Shown here in pieces: positions 1 through 7,496 of a stretch of DNA of 51,981 nucleotides (position 1 is the stretch's first letter; every line of letters starts with the position of its first letter). The notes beneath the pieces were generated by a model, which did not search any database, had not been told where the DNA came from, and saw only the letters and a program-made list of their open reading frames with translations. This DNA comes from Lachnospiraceae bacterium (GTDB lineage: Bacteria > Bacillota > Clostridia > Lachnospirales > Lachnospiraceae): the NCBI GenBank assembly GCA_024403255.1, contig JAKSSE010000004.1, positions 1 through 51,981 of the forward strand, read 5' to 3'. The position numbers and the translations under genes are program-made.

Positions 1-396
1 GAAAGAAAATGGTATGTGGTTGATGCTGCAGGCAAGACCCTTGGCCGTCTTTCTTCAGAGGTTGCTAACGTTTTAAGAGGTAAGAACAAGCCAATCTTCA
101 CTCCTCATGCAGATTGCGGTGACTATGTTATCGTTATCAACGCTGAGAAGATTGTTGTAAGTGGCAAGAAACTTGACCAGAAGATTTACTATCATCATTC
201 TGACTTCGTAGGCGGAATGAAGGAGACTTCTCTTCGCGAGATGCTTCAGAAGCACCCAGAGCGCGTTATTGAGCACGCAGTAAAGGGTATGCTTCCTAAG
301 GGACCACTTGGACGTCAGATGTACACCAAGCTTTTTGTTTACGCTGGTCCAGAGCACAAGCATGCAGCACAGAAGCCTGAAGCTTTAGAAGTCTAA
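1..396 (+). CDS. rplM: 50S ribosomal protein L13 (5' end outside window)
   Basis: The frame is open from base 1 (Glu-Arg-Lys-Trp-Tyr-Val-Val-Asp-Ala), which matches the conserved L13 N-terminal region beginning about 12 residues into the family, so the true start lies upstream of the window. The GTG at 16 is internal. The remaining protein carries the L13 segments [30 protein letters not shown] and [11 protein letters not shown] and ends at a normal length. L13 binds 23S rRNA early in assembly of the large subunit. It lies 13 bases before rpsI, the usual rplM-rpsI pairing in bacteria. Confidence 0.97.
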   Translation, partial: ERKWYVVDAAGKTLGRLSSEVANVLRGKNKPIFTPHADCGDYVIVINAEKIVVSGKKLDQKIYYHHSDFVGGMKETSLREMLQKHPERVIEHAVKGMLPKGPLGRQMYTKLFVYAGPEHKHAAQKPEALEV

Positions 397-409
397 GAGG
401 AGGTAAACA

Positions 410-802
410 ATGGCTAATTCTAAATTTTATGGAACCGGCAGAAGAAAATCTTCAGTAGCTCGCGTTTATCTTGTACCAGGCAATGGCACTATTACCATCA
501 ATGGTCGCGACATCGAAGAGTACTTCGGTCTTGAAACTTTAAAGGTTATCGTTCGTCAGCCACTCGTTGCTACTGCAACCGAAGGCAAGTTCGACGTAAA
601 GATCAATGTTAAGGGTGGTGGATACACTGGACAGGCAGGTGCTTGTCGTCATGGTATCGCTCGTGCACTCCTTACTGTTGACGCTGAATATCGTCCAACT
701 CTTAAGGCAGAAGGATTCCTTACTCGTGATCCTAGAATGAAAGAGCGTAAGAAATACGGTCTCAAAGCTGCTCGTAGAGCACCTCAGTTCAGCAAGAGAT
801 AG
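410..802 (+). CDS. rpsI: 30S ribosomal protein S9
   Basis: This 130-residue protein has the full S9 signature: [16 protein letters not shown] at the N-terminus, the [20 protein letters not shown] core around residues 67-88, and a basic tail ending QFSKR. That tail reaches the peptidyl-tRNA site of the small subunit. The start follows a strong ribosome site (AGAGGAGGT) 13 bases after rplM. A rho-independent terminator follows directly, so this closes the ribosomal operon. Confidence 0.98.
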   Translation: MANSKFYGTGRRKSSVARVYLVPGNGTITINGRDIEEYFGLETLKVIVRQPLVATATEGKFDVKINVKGGGYTGQAGACRHGIARALLTVDAEYRPTLKAEGFLTRDPRMKERKKYGLKAARRAPQFSKR

Positions 803-828
803 GATTATCTACAAATTTACAGCATACA

Positions 829-866
829 AAAGAGCCTGCAAGCTTGCTTGCAAGGCTCTTTTTTTA
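829..866 (+). terminator. Rho-independent terminator after rpsI
   Basis: AGAGCCTGCAAG and CTTGCAAGGCTCT form a 12-bp stem with one bulged A and a short loop, followed by a run of seven T residues. It closes the rplM-rpsI transcript. Confidence 0.9.
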
Positions 867-1112
867 TGCTATGTTTACGCGACCCCTCTCAATAAAAGGC
901 GCGGAGAGCGTGATAAACGACGTGGAGGCGTGCAGGATATTGATTTTGGGAATGTGAAGTGTTATCATTCAAAAATGCTTGGTTAAATCGACCAAATCGC
1001 CAAATCTTCGGCAGGTCGTGGCTTATCTTGTTCGGATAAGTGTTGAATTCAAATGAAATGATGGACTGTATAGATATTGAGTTCTTGTTTTTTAGTCGTA
1101 CTAGGGGTGTTG
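867..1112. other. Non-coding stretch before tandem repeats
   Basis: No convincing gene is seen. Open minus-strand frames cross it, but they have no ribosome site and they continue through the tandem repeat with the same repeat read in changing frames. Small inverted repeats are present, for example GGT-TAAATCG-ACC near 980 and CTTATC-GATAAG near 1022. Confidence 0.5.
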
Positions 1113-1430
1113 GTACGAGCATAGCCTGAGAAAATGCTTGTATGAGCGTAAGCAAGCTCGGGTGGGTACGAGCATGGATTGAGAAATCACTTGTATGAGC
1201 GTAAGCAAGCTCGGGTGGGTACGAGCATGGATTGAGAAATCGCTTGTATGAGCGTAAGCAAGCTTGGATGGGTACGAGCAAGGATTGAGAAATCGTTTGT
1301 ATGAACGTAAGCAAGCTTGGGTGAGTACGAGCAAGGATTGAGAAATCACTTGTATGAGCGTAAGCAAGCTCGGATTACTACGAACAAGAACCAAGAAATC
1401 TAATTTATGAGCGGAAAGCAGAGGTAGTGT
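1113..1430. repeat. Six-unit 53-bp tandem repeat
   Basis: Units begin at 1113, 1166, 1219, 1272, 1325 and 1378 with exactly constant 53-base spacing. Units 2-5 are nearly identical, with a core of GTACGAGCA, then GGATTGAGAAATC, then GTATGAGCGTAAGCAAGCT. The first unit is diverged and the sixth is degenerate. Within each unit GAGC...GCTC and CTTG...CAAG can pair, and CTCG/CGAG pairs across the unit boundary. The last unit ends at the ribosome-binding region of the following gene. Because 53 is not a multiple of 3, a protein read through it would change frame at each unit, so it is unlikely to be coding. Confidence 0.93.
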
Positions 1431-1479
1431 TATAGAAATTAAGCGACAATTAGAGACAGAACTTATTAGATTAGAAAAG

Positions 1480-2223
1480 ATGACAAAACAAGCTAAGATG
1501 GACCTAGAAGATGCGCCTGAAGGAAGTCTCAAACTAGGGAAAACTAAAGGTTGCGTGCAATACTATCACTGGATTGAAGGAATGCATGGGTGCGGGACTT
1601 ATATCAATAAAAGTAATGTGTCATTTGCTAAGAAGCTTGCGCAAAAAACATATTATGAGAAAATACTTCGATATACAAATAAAGTCACGACGCAAATAAG
1701 CAGGTTGCTCAAGATATATGATGACAACAAAATAGAGAATATTTTTTTAGAAGAACATCCTGAACGACAGAAATTAATTACTCCAATTGAGCCTACGTAC
1801 GCGCAAAAGTTGGAGACCTGGATGTCACAGCCATACGAGGGGAAAAGTTTTAAAGAAGATGCGCCTGTATTATTGACAAATAATGGAGTTCGCGTGCGCT
1901 CCAAGTCAGAGAAGATAATGGCGGATTATTTCGAATCCCAAGGGATTATATATAAATACGAGTGTCCGCTAAAACTAAAACCTTATGGGACGATATATCC
2001 AGATTTTACTTTTATTTCAAGAAAGACAGGGAAGGAGATATATTGGGAACATGAGGGAATGATGGATAATCCGGAGTATGCTAAAAATGCAGTGCAAAAG
2101 ATTGAGTTATACGAGAAAAATGGATTGTACCCAGGTGAAAGACTGATTTTGACATTTGAGACATCGGCAAATGTTATAAATACCGAAATATTAAAAAAAT
2201 TAACCCGGCGATATCTTTTATAG
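1480..2223 (+). CDS. PD-(D/E)XK nuclease-like protein, start codon uncertain
   Basis: I recognise this as a Lachnospiraceae family of unknown role with a nuclease-like C-terminal domain: RVRSKSEKIMADYF, then YECPLKL, then YPDFTF and IYWEHEGMMDNPEYA. The spacing E...D...E resembles the PD-(D/E)XK restriction-endonuclease fold. ATG 1480 has no ribosome site, and coding continues upstream in frame as far as a TGA at 1408. Family members, as I recall them, start about 16 residues earlier; the matching codon here is ATA at 1432, preceded by AGAGG at 1420-1424 with a 7-base spacer. The gene may therefore use a weak ATA start or be a recent pseudogene. The 5' end abuts the tandem repeat. Confidence 0.7.
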   Translation: MTKQAKMDLEDAPEGSLKLGKTKGCVQYYHWIEGMHGCGTYINKSNVSFAKKLAQKTYYEKILRYTNKVTTQISRLLKIYDDNKIENIFLEEHPERQKLITPIEPTYAQKLETWMSQPYEGKSFKEDAPVLLTNNGVRVRSKSEKIMADYFESQGIIYKYECPLKLKPYGTIYPDFTFISRKTGKEIYWEHEGMMDNPEYAKNAVQKIELYEKNGLYPGERLILTFETSANVINTEILKKLTRRYLL

Positions 2224-2333
2224 TAAAATAAGGTGGCGACAGACGAACAATATAGATTACAATTGTTCCTGAAGCCTTTAATTTACGGTTTTGCTACGCA
2301 AAGTAGCGAAAAAATATGCAAATGACAATTGAT

Positions 2334-2399
2334 GTTTCTTGTTTGGTAAAGAGGATTTTACTATTCTGTGAGCAAGTTAAAGCAAACAAGAAACGGAGG
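2334..2399 (+). promoter_or_regulatory. Promoter bracketed by 12-bp inverted repeat
   Basis: GTTTCTTGTTTG (2334-2345) and CAAACAAGAAAC (2383-2394) are perfect reverse complements. The left arm contains a -35-like TTGTTT (2339-2344), 17 bases before TATTCT (2362-2367). The right arm touches the GGAGG ribosome site at 2395-2399. This suits an autoregulatory operator for the downstream HTH protein. The RNA arms could also pair, but the ribosome site itself is outside the stem. Confidence 0.6.
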
Positions 2400-2407
2400 A
2401 AACAAAA

Positions 2408-3289
2408 ATGACTTTAGAAGAACAGATTAAACACTACAGAAAGCAGGCTGGGCTGTCTCAGGAAAAGATGGCGGAAAAGATTGGAGTGTCCAGACAGGCC
2501 ATAACAAAATGGGAGAATGGAACTGGCGCACCAGATATTGCAAACCTGATGGCGATTGCAGAGCTTTTTCAAATCTCAGTAGATGAATTACTTTCAAATG
2601 AGAAGCCAGAAAAAAAGCAGGCTGATTACATATATGAAAGTTGTACTGAATATGATATTGATGGAAAAAAGAATTTTGATATCAAACTTGGCGGGGCATA
2701 CATTGTAGAGTTGAAAGCTTATGAAGGGGAGAAAATAGTAGTTTCATTATTATCCAACATTTATAAGAATCTTCAGGCTGACTATAAAGTTAAGATAGAT
2801 GATATAAAGAATAGAATCGATGTTGATCTTAACAGATTAAATGGTGCAAGTGAAACTGATGCAAAGGAAAGCCTGGTAGTTGAAATTCTTCTTCCGGCTA
2901 AATATGTAGGGAAGATTGAACTCTCGGTCAATGCAGGAACAATTAATATTATTGATATCGAAAATGAAATTATTGAAATAGATGGAAAAATAAAAGAAGT
3001 TTTTTTGCAAGGCAATAAAAGTGAAATAGAAATCGATTCCAATCTTGATATGCAGATTAAGGTTGCATCTCATGAGGGTGCGCTTGAAATCAATCAGTTG
3101 TCTGCAACATCAAAACTCACAGTTCCTGAAGGCTACAGTTTTAGAAGTGCAAAAAAAGGGATTGCAACCCATATATATTATGAGAAGCAGGGGAAAAAGG
3201 TCGAGGATTTCTCAAATGACGAGGCAGACAATTATATTGAGCTTAACGGAATGAAGAGTGAGCTTGTAATTGAAGTAGCGGAGGTGTAA
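2408..3289 (+). CDS. XRE-family regulator with DUF4097-like adhesin tail
   Basis: Residues 1-65 form a Cro/C1-type helix-turn-helix (IKHYRKQAGLSQEKMAEKIGVSRQAITKWENG). The rest of the 293-residue protein is a beta-rich repeat region (for example GTINIIDIENEIIEIDG) like the DUF4097 adhesin-like beta-helix, ending in a basic HIYYEKQGKK region. No membrane segment is seen, so it is probably a cytoplasmic regulator with a beta-solenoid sensor or oligomerisation domain. It is first in a tight operon with the CPBP protease and an MFS transporter, which it probably controls together with itself through the inverted repeat upstream. Its ligand is unknown. Confidence 0.85.
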   Translation: MTLEEQIKHYRKQAGLSQEKMAEKIGVSRQAITKWENGTGAPDIANLMAIAELFQISVDELLSNEKPEKKQADYIYESCTEYDIDGKKNFDIKLGGAYIVELKAYEGEKIVVSLLSNIYKNLQADYKVKIDDIKNRIDVDLNRLNGASETDAKESLVVEILLPAKYVGKIELSVNAGTINIIDIENEIIEIDGKIKEVFLQGNKSEIEIDSNLDMQIKVASHEGALEINQLSATSKLTVPEGYSFRSAKKGIATHIYYEKQGKKVEDFSNDEADNYIELNGMKSELVIEVAEV

Positions 3290-3291
3290 TT

Positions 3292-4113
3292 GTGGAAAAA
3301 TATACATATCGTCCTGTCAGATTTTATTTAATTACATTTGCCTGTACATGGTTCTGGTGGCTTTTGGCAATTCTGTTTAACGAAGGGACAAGTCTTTTTC
3401 TTGGAATGTTTCTGGGTTTGATTTCGCCTGCCTTTGTTGCGATTGTAACTGTGTTTACATCTAAGAATAAAGCCTTAATTAATGATTTTAAGAGCAAACT
3501 AATAGGATTCTATAGAATCAAACCTAAATATATAGTAATAGCGGTACTAATATTTGCTGCGATTGTAGCTGCCTCAATAGGAACCTCGGTATTATTTGGT
3601 GGAAGTATAAAACAGTTTTCGTTTACAGAAGACTTTTCTTTTTCTATAGGTGGAACATCTGCGCTTCTTACAATTCTTCTGGCCTCATGCATTGAAGAAT
3701 TTGGTTGGAGAGGTTATGGAGAAGATGCTGTGGGAGCGTACCATAGCTGGTTTAAAGAGTCTATTATCTTTGGCTGTATTTGGTCTTTGTGGCATGTTCC
3801 TTTATTTTGGATACCAGGAACATATCAGTATGGACTTAAGGAAATGGGGATTATTTATGTGCTTAATTTCCTTATAAGTGTTATACCGCTGGACTTTCTT
3901 CAGACATGGGTATATGTTAAAAATAACAGGAGCATGCTTGCGACAATTATTTTCCATCTGTTTATAAATGTAATGCAGGAAAAGATAAATATGACTCCTG
4001 AAACAAAATGTATTCAAACTATTTTTGTTGTTATTGCGGCAGTTGTAATTGTTGTTACAAATAAAGAAATGTTCTTTGAAACAAAGCATGTGGGGAATTT
4101 GTTAGAAGAATAG
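3292..4113 (+). CDS. CPBP-family intramembrane glutamic protease
   Basis: This is a 273-residue membrane protein with about eight hydrophobic segments and the three Abi/CPBP motifs: EEFGWRGYG (E135, E136, R140), SLWHVPLFW (H168), and FHLFINVM near residue 221. The paired glutamates and histidines are the catalytic residues in the Rce1-like family. GTG 3292 starts two bases after the preceding stop, with GGAGG at 3280-3284 inside the end of that gene, so the two are probably translationally coupled. In Firmicutes such proteins occur in bacteriocin self-immunity and membrane-stress settings. The adjoining regulator and transporter fit that, but no bacteriocin gene is visible here. Confidence 0.85.
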   Translation: MEKYTYRPVRFYLITFACTWFWWLLAILFNEGTSLFLGMFLGLISPAFVAIVTVFTSKNKALINDFKSKLIGFYRIKPKYIVIAVLIFAAIVAASIGTSVLFGGSIKQFSFTEDFSFSIGGTSALLTILLASCIEEFGWRGYGEDAVGAYHSWFKESIIFGCIWSLWHVPLFWIPGTYQYGLKEMGIIYVLNFLISVIPLDFLQTWVYVKNNRSMLATIIFHLFINVMQEKINMTPETKCIQTIFVVIAAVVIVVTNKEMFFETKHVGNLLEE

Positions 4114-4128
4114 ATTATAGGAAGACTA

Positions 4129-5316
4129 ATGAAAAAGAATTATAAAAAGACTTTAATAGCCTGTTATCTTGGATTTATAACTCAAGCTATAGTGGCGAAT
4201 TTTACACCACTTTTATTTTTGAAATTCCATAATGATTTTGGTATATCGCTTGGAAAAGTGGCGCTTATTCCTACAGCATTTTTCTTCGTGCAGATACTTG
4301 TTGATATTATCTGCGCAAAGTATGTAGATAGAATTGGATATAGAAAAAGTGTTGTTGCATCGGAAATTTTAGCGGGTGCTGGGCTTATTGGTCTTGCTTT
4401 TTTGCCGAGCCTTTTTAGTAATCCTTTTATTGGAATAATAATTAGTGTAGTGATTTATGCGACTGGAAGTGGTCTTATTGAGGTTCTTTGCAGTCCGATT
4501 GTAGAGGCGTGCCCGTTTGACAATAAAGACTCTGTTATGAGCCTTTTGCATTCGTTTTACTGCTGGGGTTCGGTGGGAGTAATTCTTCTGACCACGTTGT
4601 TTTTTGCAGTGTTTGGTATTGATAACTGGCGAATCATCAGCTGTATTTGGGCACTTGTCCCTCTGGTAAATGTTTATAATTTTGCGACCTGCCCGATTGA
4701 GCATCTGGTTGAAGATGGTGAGGGCATGAGCATAGGCCAGTTGTTTAAAATACCTTTGTTTTGGGTTGCGATAGTGCTCATGATTTGTGCCGGATCATCA
4801 GAAATAACCATGGCGCAGTGGGCATCGGCTTATGTTGAGTCAGGCCTGGGGCTTTCAAAGTCAATCGGCGATTTGCTTGGACCTTGCCTATTTGCAGTGG
4901 CAATGGGAATTAGCAGAGTGATCTATGGAAAAAGCGAAGGTAAGTTTGAACTTACAAAATATATGCTTGAATCAGGCGCTCTTTGCGTAGTCTGTTATCT
5001 TTTGGCTACTCTTTTCGAAAATCCGGTTATAGGATTAATAGGCTGTATTGTCTGCGGCTTTTCTGTGGGAATCATGTGGCCAGGAACCATTAGTATTACG
5101 TCAAGCAGATTTCCTTCCGGTGGCACTGCGATGTTTGCGCTTTTGGCAATGGCAGGTGATATGGGAGGCACGCTTGGACCAAGCCTCGTTGGAAACATAT
5201 CGCAAAAAATGGGCGACGATCTTCACAAGGGTTTGCTGTATGGAACGGCGTTCCCGGTGATTTTGGTAATATCAGTTTTGATAATGAAAGCTTCTGCTAA
5301 AAAGGAACAGAGATGA
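4129..5316 (+). CDS. MFS transporter
   Basis: This 395-residue protein has about twelve hydrophobic segments. A major-facilitator loop motif (KYVDRIGYRKS) follows the second helix, and a charged central loop near residue 200 (EHLVEDGEG) separates the two halves. No substrate-specific motif is recognised. The second half carries acidic and polar residues in its helices (SSEITMAQWASAYVESGL), the style of sugar-type MFS carriers. A ribosome site (AGGAAG) precedes the ATG, and the stop overlaps the next gene by 4 bases (ATGA). It is co-transcribed with the HTH/CPBP pair, which suggests an inducible exporter or solute carrier. Confidence 0.85.
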   Translation: MKKNYKKTLIACYLGFITQAIVANFTPLLFLKFHNDFGISLGKVALIPTAFFFVQILVDIICAKYVDRIGYRKSVVASEILAGAGLIGLAFLPSLFSNPFIGIIISVVIYATGSGLIEVLCSPIVEACPFDNKDSVMSLLHSFYCWGSVGVILLTTLFFAVFGIDNWRIISCIWALVPLVNVYNFATCPIEHLVEDGEGMSIGQLFKIPLFWVAIVLMICAGSSEITMAQWASAYVESGLGLSKSIGDLLGPCLFAVAMGISRVIYGKSEGKFELTKYMLESGALCVVCYLLATLFENPVIGLIGCIVCGFSVGIMWPGTISITSSRFPSGGTAMFALLAMAGDMGGTLGPSLVGNISQKMGDDLHKGLLYGTAFPVILVISVLIMKASAKKEQR

Positions 5317-5789
5317 AAAAAAACGAGAAAACAAACGTGATGCGCACGCTTGACCAGAAAAAGGTCGAGTACGAAATTAAAGTTTTAGAGGATGCTGATG
5401 GGCTTACCGGTACTGAAATTGCTGAAAAGCTTGATGAAAATCCGGACCAGGCATTTAAAACTTTAGTTACGACAGGGAAAACAGGAAATCATTATGTTTT
5501 TGTAATACCTGTTGCAGCTGAACTAAATTTAAAAAAGGCGGCATCAGCTGTAGGCGAGAAGAATATAGAAATGCTTAAGCAAAAGGATTTGCTTCCACTG
5601 ACAGGGTATGTGCATGGAGGATGTTCTCCAATAGGAATGAAAAAGTTCTTCCGTACCGTAATAAATGACACTGCAAAAAACTTCGATGAGATGTATTTCT
5701 CTGCAGGAAAAATAGGACATCAGGTAAAAGTTAAAGTAGAGGATGTTGAAAAAGTAATCAGAGTCGAGTTTGCAGATGTAATAAATTAA
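5313..5789 (+). CDS. ybaK: YbaK-family Cys-tRNA(Pro)/Cys-tRNA(Cys) deacylase
   Basis: The 158-residue protein matches the YbaK/EbsC editing fold: DQAFKTLVTTG near residue 50, FVIPVAAELNLKKAA near 70, LPLTGYVHGGCSPIGMKK near 100, and a closing segment of alternating hydrophobics. The lysine and the GGCSPIG loop are the usual substrate-site residues. The enzyme removes mischarged cysteine from tRNA. It overlaps the MFS gene by 4 bases, so it is carried on that transcript. Its TAA stop lies in the -35 region of the sigma-28-like promoter for the next gene. Confidence 0.92.
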   Translation: MKKNEKTNVMRTLDQKKVEYEIKVLEDADGLTGTEIAEKLDENPDQAFKTLVTTGKTGNHYVFVIPVAAELNLKKAASAVGEKNIEMLKQKDLLPLTGYVHGGCSPIGMKKFFRTVINDTAKNFDEMYFSAGKIGHQVKVKVEDVEKVIRVEFADVIN

Positions 5790-5814
5790 AGCATTTTGAT
5801 TTTTTGGCCGATAT
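5787..5814 (+). promoter_or_regulatory. Sigma-28 (flagellar) type promoter
   Basis: TAAA at 5787-5790, a 16-base spacer, and GCCGATAT at 5807-5814. The -10 is identical to the Bacillus SigD/FliA-type consensus GCCGATAT. No sigma-A promoter is seen before the gene at 5865. Confidence 0.72.
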
Positions 5815-5864
5815 AAGTAGTAACAATAAAGTGAAGGCGAGCTGTTTAGACAAAGGAGTGTCAG

Positions 5865-6329
5865 ATGGCCCGCTTTCGTACGGTTTTGGAGGCTACTATG
5901 GGTATTGATGCTTTAAATGGCTTTGGCAGTTTACAATATCAAAAATTAAATAAAACGGCAGCGGCTTCTGATGAGTCTTTTGCGGAAAAGATGAATGAGA
6001 AGACAACACCTGTTTCCTCAAGTGAACAAAAAGAAGATGTGACTTTGCTCACCAGATACGAACTTATGGCAAGGGTTCGTAATCATATAGAGATGATGCA
6101 GGAAAAGCTCGAAAATAACGATGTGGAAAAGAAATTCCAGGTTGGCGGCATGAGCTTTACTGAAAGAGAGTGGGATAAGCTTTTATCAAACTTTGATGAG
6201 CAGGAAGATGCTCTTCGCAAGGCTGTTGAAGAAGAAATCGAAAAGAGCAAAGAAGAAAAGAAATATACCGAAGAAGAAGTTGACTCCATTGTTGCAGAGT
6301 GGTTAAAGGACAAGGAGGAAGAGGTATGA
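5865..6329 (+). CDS. Hypothetical charged protein, probable motility-regulon member
   Basis: This 154-residue protein matches no family I recognise. The N-terminal part is Ala/Ser-rich. The second half is strongly charged and probably helical, with a possible coiled coil (DEQEDALRKAVEEEIEKSKEEKKYTEEEVDSIVAEWLKDKEEE), and has a central VGGMSFTEREWDKLL motif. No signal peptide or membrane helix is seen. The start follows AAAGGAG with good spacing. The upstream promoter is of the flagellar sigma-28 type, suggesting a role in motility or late flagellar expression. Its stop overlaps the start of a 25-codon membrane peptide. Confidence 0.85.
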   Translation: MARFRTVLEATMGIDALNGFGSLQYQKLNKTAAASDESFAEKMNEKTTPVSSSEQKEDVTLLTRYELMARVRNHIEMMQEKLENNDVEKKFQVGGMSFTEREWDKLLSNFDEQEDALRKAVEEEIEKSKEEKKYTEEEVDSIVAEWLKDKEEEV

Positions 6330-6403
6330 TTAGATATCACATGTATTACCTGATTCTAGTTGTGGGGCTTTTTTCTACCTGGATGATGGCACTTGGTAAA
6401 TAA
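6326..6403 (+). CDS. 25-residue membrane peptide
   Basis: A short frame begins at ATG 6326, overlapping the previous stop by 4 bases (ATGA), with AAGGAGGAAGAGG directly before it. It encodes MIRYHMYYLILVVGLFSTWM plus MALGK, one hydrophobic helix with a positive N-terminus and a C-terminal lysine. A terminator follows 10 bases later, so the frame fills the end of the transcript. The strong ribosome site, overlap and membrane-helix composition favour a real small protein, perhaps a partner of the preceding one. Confidence 0.65.
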   Translation: MIRYHMYYLILVVGLFSTWMMALGK

Positions 6404-6408
6404 CGATA

Positions 6409-6440
6409 CAAAAAAGACTCTGTATAGGGTCTTTTTTTAT
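6409..6440 (+). terminator. Terminator after small membrane peptide
   Basis: AAAAAAGACTC and GGGTCTTTTTTT flank a six-base loop (TGTATA), giving a short stem with one G-T pair and a long T tract. It ends the sigma-28-type transcript. Confidence 0.75.
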
Positions 6441-6445
6441 TTTGT

Positions 6446-6453
6446 GTTATAAT
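6446..6453 (+). promoter_or_regulatory. Extended -10 promoter for lipoprotein
   Basis: TGTTATAAT holds a perfect TATAAT (6448-6453) with the extended TG one base upstream. A -35 is poor because this position is occupied by the preceding terminator's T run. It lies about 40 bases before the lipoprotein start. Confidence 0.6.
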
Positions 6454-6495
6454 GCTGACTTGTTACGAATAAAGTTAACATTTAAGGAGAGAAAG

Positions 6496-7449
6496 ATGAA
6501 AAAGAAATTAGTATTACTTAGTGCTTTGGCAGTGCTTGCTTTAGCAACACTTACAGGATGCTGTAAGCATGAATGGGCAGATGCAACATGTAAAGCACCA
6601 AAGACCTGTTCATTATGTGGGAAGACCGAAGGTGAGGTAGTAGATCACACCTGGACAGATGCAACATGTGAAGCACCAAAGACCTGCTCTGTATGTGGCG
6701 AGACTGAAGGCGAAGCTTTAGGCCATCAGTTCTCTGAAGCTGGATACATGACTCCAGGCGTTTGTTCAGTATGTGGAGCCGAAGGTGATGTGAAGCCTAA
6801 TTACATTGACGAGAAAGGCCTTCGCGCACCAGTAACTTTGATAAATGGCGAAGGTGAAATTAGCTTGCCTTATATTATTTACTGTGCAGATGATAGAGAC
6901 TGGTTTGAAACAAAGTTCTGTAATGTAAATATTAGAACAATGACCGAAGATAATGGTGATGGCACTAAAACCGAAACTATTTATGTAGATTATCCAATCG
7001 AGCTCAAGTGGGATTATGCGAAGAACGCAGGACTTACAGCATGTACAGTTTCAGTAGGTCTTGCAGATATGTATACAGGTGTTACATTAAACTCTCAGGC
7101 TACTGAGGGAGACGATACATTCGAAACAACTCAGATTATCAACATTGATGGAAAAGACTATGAGTTTGTTTGGGGCGAAGGAATCGAGTGGGATTGGCTC
7201 GGATGGATGGGATTAGATGGCGATTATGACACCGGCATAAATACCGCTCGAGCAACAATGACTGTTACCATGCCATCTGATTATGATGGATTGATTCTTA
7301 ACGTAAAAGAATATGTAAATAATATTACAGAAGAAGAGTGGGAAGAAACTCTTGCAAAGGGTATTGAAGATAAGGTAGAGTACATAGATGAGGCTGGTGA
7401 TTATAACCAGTACGATGCTAACCCATACACAATTAAGCTTTGCTACTAG
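6496..7449 (+). CDS. Lipoprotein with tandem Cys-rich repeats
   Basis: The true start is ATG 6496, after AAGGAGAGAAAG; an in-frame ATG at 6442 lies in the promoter. The 317-residue product has a lipoprotein signal ending LATLTGC (Cys22). Two 26-residue repeats follow (H25-D50 and H51-G76), then a partial third. Each has a DATC.APKTCS.CG.TEGE pattern, whose CxxC pairs could bind zinc or form disulfides. The rest (about 100-317) is an unrecognised extracytoplasmic domain rich in Trp, Asp and Thr. The repeat style is common in surface lipoproteins of gut Clostridia. The gene is single, bounded by terminators on both sides. Confidence 0.85.
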   Translation: MKKKLVLLSALAVLALATLTGCCKHEWADATCKAPKTCSLCGKTEGEVVDHTWTDATCEAPKTCSVCGETEGEALGHQFSEAGYMTPGVCSVCGAEGDVKPNYIDEKGLRAPVTLINGEGEISLPYIIYCADDRDWFETKFCNVNIRTMTEDNGDGTKTETIYVDYPIELKWDYAKNAGLTACTVSVGLADMYTGVTLNSQATEGDDTFETTQIINIDGKDYEFVWGEGIEWDWLGWMGLDGDYDTGINTARATMTVTMPSDYDGLILNVKEYVNNITEEEWEETLAKGIEDKVEYIDEAGDYNQYDANPYTIKLCY

Positions 7450-7458
7450 AAAATAATG

Positions 7459-7485
7459 TAAGGGGCCGAATGGCCCCTTTATTTT
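7459..7485 (+). terminator. Terminator after lipoprotein
   Basis: AGGGGCC and GGCCCCT pair around a GAAT loop, followed by a TTATTTT tract. It ends just before the ribosome site (AAGGAG, 7486-7491) of the next gene, so that gene may depend on read-through. Confidence 0.85.
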
Positions 7486-7496
7486 AAGGAGAAAAC

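Noticed and set aside
1113..1430. CRISPR array
   Set aside because: The whole 53-base unit repeats with no unique spacers, and no cas genes are nearby.
889..1532. Long minus-strand open frames with repeated LLTLIQ/SYK-type peptides
   Set aside because: They arise from the 53-bp tandem repeat; 53 is not divisible by 3, so the same DNA is read in changing frames. No ribosome site is present.
4369..4704. Minus-strand frame inside the MFS gene
   Set aside because: Lys/Arg/Asn-rich composition and full overlap with a clear transporter gene indicate a shadow frame.
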